A DNA stretch of 9,765 bases, from positions 1-9,765 of the forward strand of contig JAHBAO020000264.1 in assembly GCA_018500065.2 (NCBI GenBank), in the 5' to 3' direction. Of this stretch, positions 7,218-9,765 are shown one piece after another. Numbering within the stretch: the first letter of the stretch is position 1; every line of letters starts with the position of its first letter. The notes below the pieces were generated by a model. It saw only the letters and a list, made by a program, of their open reading frames with translations. It ran no database searches and had not been told where the DNA came from. The position numbers and the translations under genes are program-made. This DNA is from Octadecabacter sp. GTDB lineage: Bacteria > Pseudomonadota > Alphaproteobacteria > Rhodobacterales > Rhodobacteraceae.

Positions 7218-7819
7218 CGCGCTGTCCTGTCACGGTGCTGGGCGTCGCTAAGGTGAAAGCGTGGCGAAATGAATTCCTCCGCCCGCGTAATCCATCCGCC
7301 CTTGCCGCCATCGCGCCGCCGCGCGTATTTGCGACTGGCGGGGCGCGCATCTGCAAGGGCGTAGTAATAATTGCGCCGGGCGATGCCGTAGGCATCCACG
7401 AAATGGTCCACGGCCGCCGCCAGGCCCTGTTCTGTTGCGGCAACCGTCTGGGGCCCGATCACACCGTCAACAGTCACCGTGATGCGCATGTCTTGCAGCA
7501 AACGCTGCAAAATCCGCACGGCATTGGCGCCTGCGTTCACATACATATCAAACACCGTCGCGTGCAGTGCCGCAGGTAAATGGCGAATATTGGGACGGTT
7601 GAAATAATGGTCAACGAAGATGGTAACAGCCTGTTCCCGCGTCAACACACGAACATCCTGCTGCGTCACCTGCCCGTCACCGTCCAGATCAAGCCCAAGG
7701 CGGCGCATGGTGTGAATAGTGACACCGTGGTTCGTTGCTCCGCCCGGATCATCAGGGTCGTTAACGTACCCGCCCTCACGGGCAACAATACCTTCAGCGA
7801 TTTGGTGAACATCGTGCAT
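7208..7819 (-). CDS. GH108 muramidase-type endolysin with peptidoglycan-binding domain
   Basis: Peptidoglycan hydrolase of 203 residues, glycoside hydrolase family 108. The catalytic motif is at the N-terminus: IVAREGGYVNDPDDPGGATNHGVT, with Glu15 in EGGY as the expected acid. A C-terminal domain of the PG_binding_3 type follows from about residue 105 (RLLQDM, VDGVIGPQT, then Y-rich ARRNYYYALADARP). The tail KYARRRDGGKGGWITRAEEFI is typical of the Rhodobacterales form. There is no signal peptide, so export should depend on a holin, which is the next gene. Residues 44-55 form an EF-hand-like loop, DLDGDGQVTQQD. The ribosome binding site is only a G-run (7826-7830). Such proteins are sometimes annotated 'secretion activator'. 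Paired with the holin, a role in GTA or phage-like lysis is the best reading. Confidence 0.9.
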   Translation of the reverse strand: MHDVHQIAEGIVAREGGYVNDPDDPGGATNHGVTIHTMRRLGLDLDGDGQVTQQDVRVLTREQAVTIFVDHYFNRPNIRHLPAALHATVFDMYVNAGANAVRILQRLLQDMRITVTVDGVIGPQTVAATEQGLAAAVDHFVDAYGIARRNYYYALADARPASRKYARRRDGGKGGWITRAEEFISPRFHLSDAQHRDRTARWV

Positions 7820-7864
7820 TTTGGCACCCCCATGCAGTTGCGCATGAAGGGTGCTCGATTGGGG

Positions 7865-8347
7865 TTAACCGTTGGTAGCGGTACCGTCCGTTGCGTCGCT
7901 CGCTTGCTCTTCAACGGGTTCGCAATAGTTCTGCTGCTCGTGCATGTTTTCGACTTCGGCAGGCATGTAGGTTTCGTCATGTTTTGCAAGAATTTCAACA
8001 GCTTCAAACGTACCGTTAATGTAGTTTCCCTGCCCAACCATGCCTTGACCTTCTTCAAACAGGCTCGGTAAAATGCCCTCAAACGTCACTGGCACCGCCT
8101 TAAAACAATCCGTCACAACAAAGGACACATGGGTGCCTTCACCGCGCACGATGGAACCGGCCTGCACCATTCCGCCAATGCGAAACAATTCAGTTTCTTG
8201 GGGTGGTTGCGCAATCACTTCGCTGGGGGAGCGAAAGTAATTAATGCCATCGCGCAGCGCGTACCCAATGATCGCCGTGGACAGCACAAGCGCCACAATT
8301 GCTACGATAATAATCTGGATACGGCGTGTTTTCTTAAGCGATTTCAT
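7865..8347 (-). CDS. ccmE: Cytochrome c maturation haem chaperone CcmE
   Basis: Periplasmic haem chaperone anchored by one N-terminal membrane segment (about 11-30, after the basic MKSLKKTRR). It binds haem covalently and passes it to CcmF/CcmH. The haem-binding motif is LAKHDETYMPAEV, with His123 as the covalent site and Tyr127 as the axial ligand, matching E. coli His130 and Tyr134. The beta-barrel OB-fold body spans about 52-118 (FRIGGMVQAGSIVR, VSFVVTD, VTFEGILPSLFEEGQG). The 160-residue length is normal; the C-terminal tail is acidic and flexible. The start is 9 nt after the argC stop, and AGGG spans that stop, so it is probably translated in step with argC. The endolysin gene begins 45 nt downstream. 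Confidence 0.97.
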   Translation of the reverse strand: MKSLKKTRRIQIIIVAIVALVLSTAIIGYALRDGINYFRSPSEVIAQPPQETELFRIGGMVQAGSIVRGEGTHVSFVVTDCFKAVPVTFEGILPSLFEEGQGMVGQGNYINGTFEAVEILAKHDETYMPAEVENMHEQQNYCEPVEEQASDATDGTATNG

Positions 8348-8356
8348 AGCTCAACC

Positions 8357-9385
8357 CTAAGGAAATAGCGGAGCCATCATAAGCCCCTCGGTCTCTGAAA
8401 GACCTAACATCAGATTTGCGTTCTGCAAGGCCTGCCCGCTGGACCCTTTGGTCAGGTTATCAAGCGCGGCAATAACAATCGCCCGGCCAGCCCGACGGTC
8501 CGCGACCACCCCGACATGGCAGAAATTCGACCCACGAATGTGGCGAATGCTGGGATGTTCGCCAAAGGGCAGCACAACAACAAACGGCTCATCCGCGTAC
8601 TGCTTCATCAGCACGTCATGAATAGCTTGCGCATCGCCTTTCACATAATTTGTCGCAAGAATTCCGCGGTTTGCGGGGATAAGGTGCGGTGTAAACTGGA
8701 CGTCCACAGGCCGTCCTGCCACTGCTGAGAACTCTTGATCGAACTCACCCAAATGGCGGTGCGTGCCGCCGACGGCATAGGCATGTGCGCCCTCAGACAG
8801 CTCTGCGTGCAATAGGTTTTCCTTCAACGCACGCCCCGCACCGGACACCGCACAGGCCAAATCCATGATGATTTCATCAAGATCGATCACCCCCGCTGCG
8901 ATCAAAGGCCGCAGCGCAAATTGCCCAGTCGCTGCGTTGCAACCGGTTCCGGCCACAAGCCGCGCACCTGCGATCTCGTCACGGTAAAATTCAGTCAGGC
9001 CATAAACAGCCTCTTTTTGCATCTCAACGGCGGCGTGGTCATTGCCGTACCACTTTTTATAGGCCGCAGGATCGCGCAGCCGGAAATCCGCACTCAGATC
9101 AACGATCTTCAGCGTTTTGGGCAGTTTTGAAATCACCTCTTGGCTGGTCTTATGCGGCAACGCACAGAACGCCAGATCGATACCGTCGAAATCAACGTCC
9201 TCAATCGTCGTCAAAACAGGCAGGTCCAAGTGGCGTAAATGTGGGAACACCTGCGCCATGCTTTGCCCCGCTTTGGAATTGCCAGACAGCGCGGCTATTT
9301 CAATGTTCGGGTGGCCAGAAATCAAGCGCACAAGTTCAGCACCCGTATAGCCAGAGGCCCCAAGGATTGCGATTTTATAAGTCAT
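8357..9385 (-). CDS. argC: N-acetyl-gamma-glutamyl-phosphate reductase
   Basis: NADPH-dependent third step of arginine synthesis, reducing N-acetylglutamyl phosphate to the semialdehyde in the cytoplasm. The 342-residue product starts with the Rossmann loop ILGASGYTGAELVRL (about 7-21). Other conserved parts are FCALPHKTS, VDLSADFRLRD, the catalytic Cys149, the GGTHRHLGEFDQE histidine region (about 206-218), FTPHLIPANRGI and ALDNLTKGSSGQA. The Cys lies in VAGTGCNAATG rather than the textbook NPGCYPT; the rest fits ArgC of this bacterial group. The ATG follows CGGAGA, about 8 nt upstream. Upstream lies murI with a 51-nt gap; ccmE follows after 9 nt. The link to ccm genes is positional only. 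Confidence 0.96.
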   Translation of the reverse strand: MTYKIAILGASGYTGAELVRLISGHPNIEIAALSGNSKAGQSMAQVFPHLRHLDLPVLTTIEDVDFDGIDLAFCALPHKTSQEVISKLPKTLKIVDLSADFRLRDPAAYKKWYGNDHAAVEMQKEAVYGLTEFYRDEIAGARLVAGTGCNAATGQFALRPLIAAGVIDLDEIIMDLACAVSGAGRALKENLLHAELSEGAHAYAVGGTHRHLGEFDQEFSAVAGRPVDVQFTPHLIPANRGILATNYVKGDAQAIHDVLMKQYADEPFVVVLPFGEHPSIRHIRGSNFCHVGVVADRRAGRAIVIAALDNLTKGSSGQALQNANLMLGLSETEGLMMAPLFP

Positions 9386-9399
9386 TTCAATGTCTCCGT

Positions 9400-9415
9400 G
9401 ACCAAAACCTTGGTC
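9400..9415 (-). promoter_or_regulatory. Small hairpin in the argC leader
   Basis: GACCAA and TTGGTC form a perfect 6-bp inverted repeat with a 4-nt loop between murI and argC, just before the argC ribosome binding site. It has no T-run on the minus strand, so it is not a standard terminator. It could be a leader hairpin or small operator; its function is unknown. Confidence 0.3.
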
Positions 9416-9436
9416 TTGGCATGCGTCAATTATCAG

Positions 9437-9765
9437 TTAAGCGGTTTGAAACTGAATCTCTCGTCGCAGGAATTGGGTTGCGCTGTTGCTCACGCGCTTG
9501 GGGTCGCCAGAGGTCAGGAAACGCGCTTGGCCATCGCCAACCATTTCAGGGTGGCGCGTCAGGTAATCGGCTAGGCTTTCAGCCACCAAATTGGCCTGCG
9601 AATAGACCTTCACATCGTCGCCAAGTGCCTTTTGGAACGCGTCCTGCATCAGCGGGTAAGGCGTGCAGCCCAAAATCGCCGCATCAGGTTGCGGCATTTT
9701 GCGTTTCAGCGCGTCCACATGGCTGTTCACCAGGGCTTCGGCCAAGATCAGGTCATTGTCTTCTA
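9437..9765 (-). CDS. murI: Glutamate racemase, C-terminal part (5' end outside window)
   Basis: Converts L-glutamate to D-glutamate for peptidoglycan synthesis. The frame stays open to the right edge, so the start lies outside; about 109 residues are visible of a usual 260-270. The second catalytic Cys region is ILGCTPYPLM, normally LGCTHYPLL, followed by VYSQANLVAESLADYL and the ending RFLTSGDPKRVSNSATQFL. These blocks are typical of MurI in Rhodobacteraceae. The TTG at 9745 is an internal Leu codon, since DNDLILAEAL reads through it. The Pro at 9659-9661 (CCT) replaces the conserved His of the CTHYP motif. A 51-nt gap separates it from argC. Confidence 0.88.
   Translation of the reverse strand, partial: EDNDLILAEALVNSHVDALKRKMPQPDAAILGCTPYPLMQDAFQKALGDDVKVYSQANLVAESLADYLTRHPEMVGDGQARFLTSGDPKRVSNSATQFLRREIQFQTA

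Noticed and set aside
6636..7819. Reading the lysis genes as a prophage remnant
   Set aside because: No integrase, capsid, tail or att-like repeats are nearby, and the genes fit the Rhodobacterales GTA-release families better.
7666..7845. Out-of-frame upstream ATGs (7845 and 7833) overlapping the endolysin start as a possible regulatory upstream ORF
   Set aside because: Neither ATG has a ribosome binding site; the overlap is probably incidental.
7580..8071. A 163-codon plus-strand frame opposite ccmE and the endolysin start
   Set aside because: It is complementary to two recognised genes, and its translation has no recognisable domain.

Overview
The window looks like a chromosomal segment from an alphaproteobacterium of the Rhodobacteraceae (Roseobacter/Rhodobacter type). 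This rests on recognisable protein sequences (GltX, hexameric-type citrate synthase, System I cytochrome c maturation proteins, ArgC, and a holin of the gene-transfer-agent type) and on a fairly G+C-rich base composition. Most of it is core genome. I saw no tRNA, rRNA, insertion sequence, CRISPR array or intact prophage.

Left part, plus strand: the 3' two thirds of gltX (glutamyl-tRNA synthetase), a 98-nt leader with a 16-bp perfect palindrome, gltA (citrate synthase), and a strong intrinsic terminator. Next comes a short accessory-looking patch (about 2420-3227). It holds a decayed GNAT acetyltransferase whose start codon lies directly behind the terminator, and an orphan 135-residue protein at about 44% G+C. 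The orphan gene converges on the next gene with a 4-nt overlap.

Right part, minus strand, read from the right edge leftwards: murI (glutamate racemase, 3' end only), argC, ccmE, a GH108 muramidase-type endolysin, a GTA-type holin, ccmF, ccmH and a PaaG-like crotonase. Spacing from argC to ccmH is tight: 9, 45, -10, 66 and -4 nt. CcmE is the periplasmic haem chaperone, and CcmF/CcmH form the haem-ligation module that attaches haem to apocytochrome c.

The most interesting feature is the endolysin-holin pair lying between ccmE and ccmF/ccmH. From family knowledge, such pairs lyse cells to release gene transfer agents in Rhodobacterales, and they are encoded apart from the GTA structural cluster. 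Here a potentially lethal cassette sits inside a respiratory housekeeping operon. A perfect TATAAT seven bases before ccmF could let ccmF and ccmH be expressed independently. Smaller oddities are an EF-hand-like calcium loop in the endolysin, a His-to-Pro change beside the catalytic Cys of MurI, and an unusual GTGCNA active-site context in ArgC.
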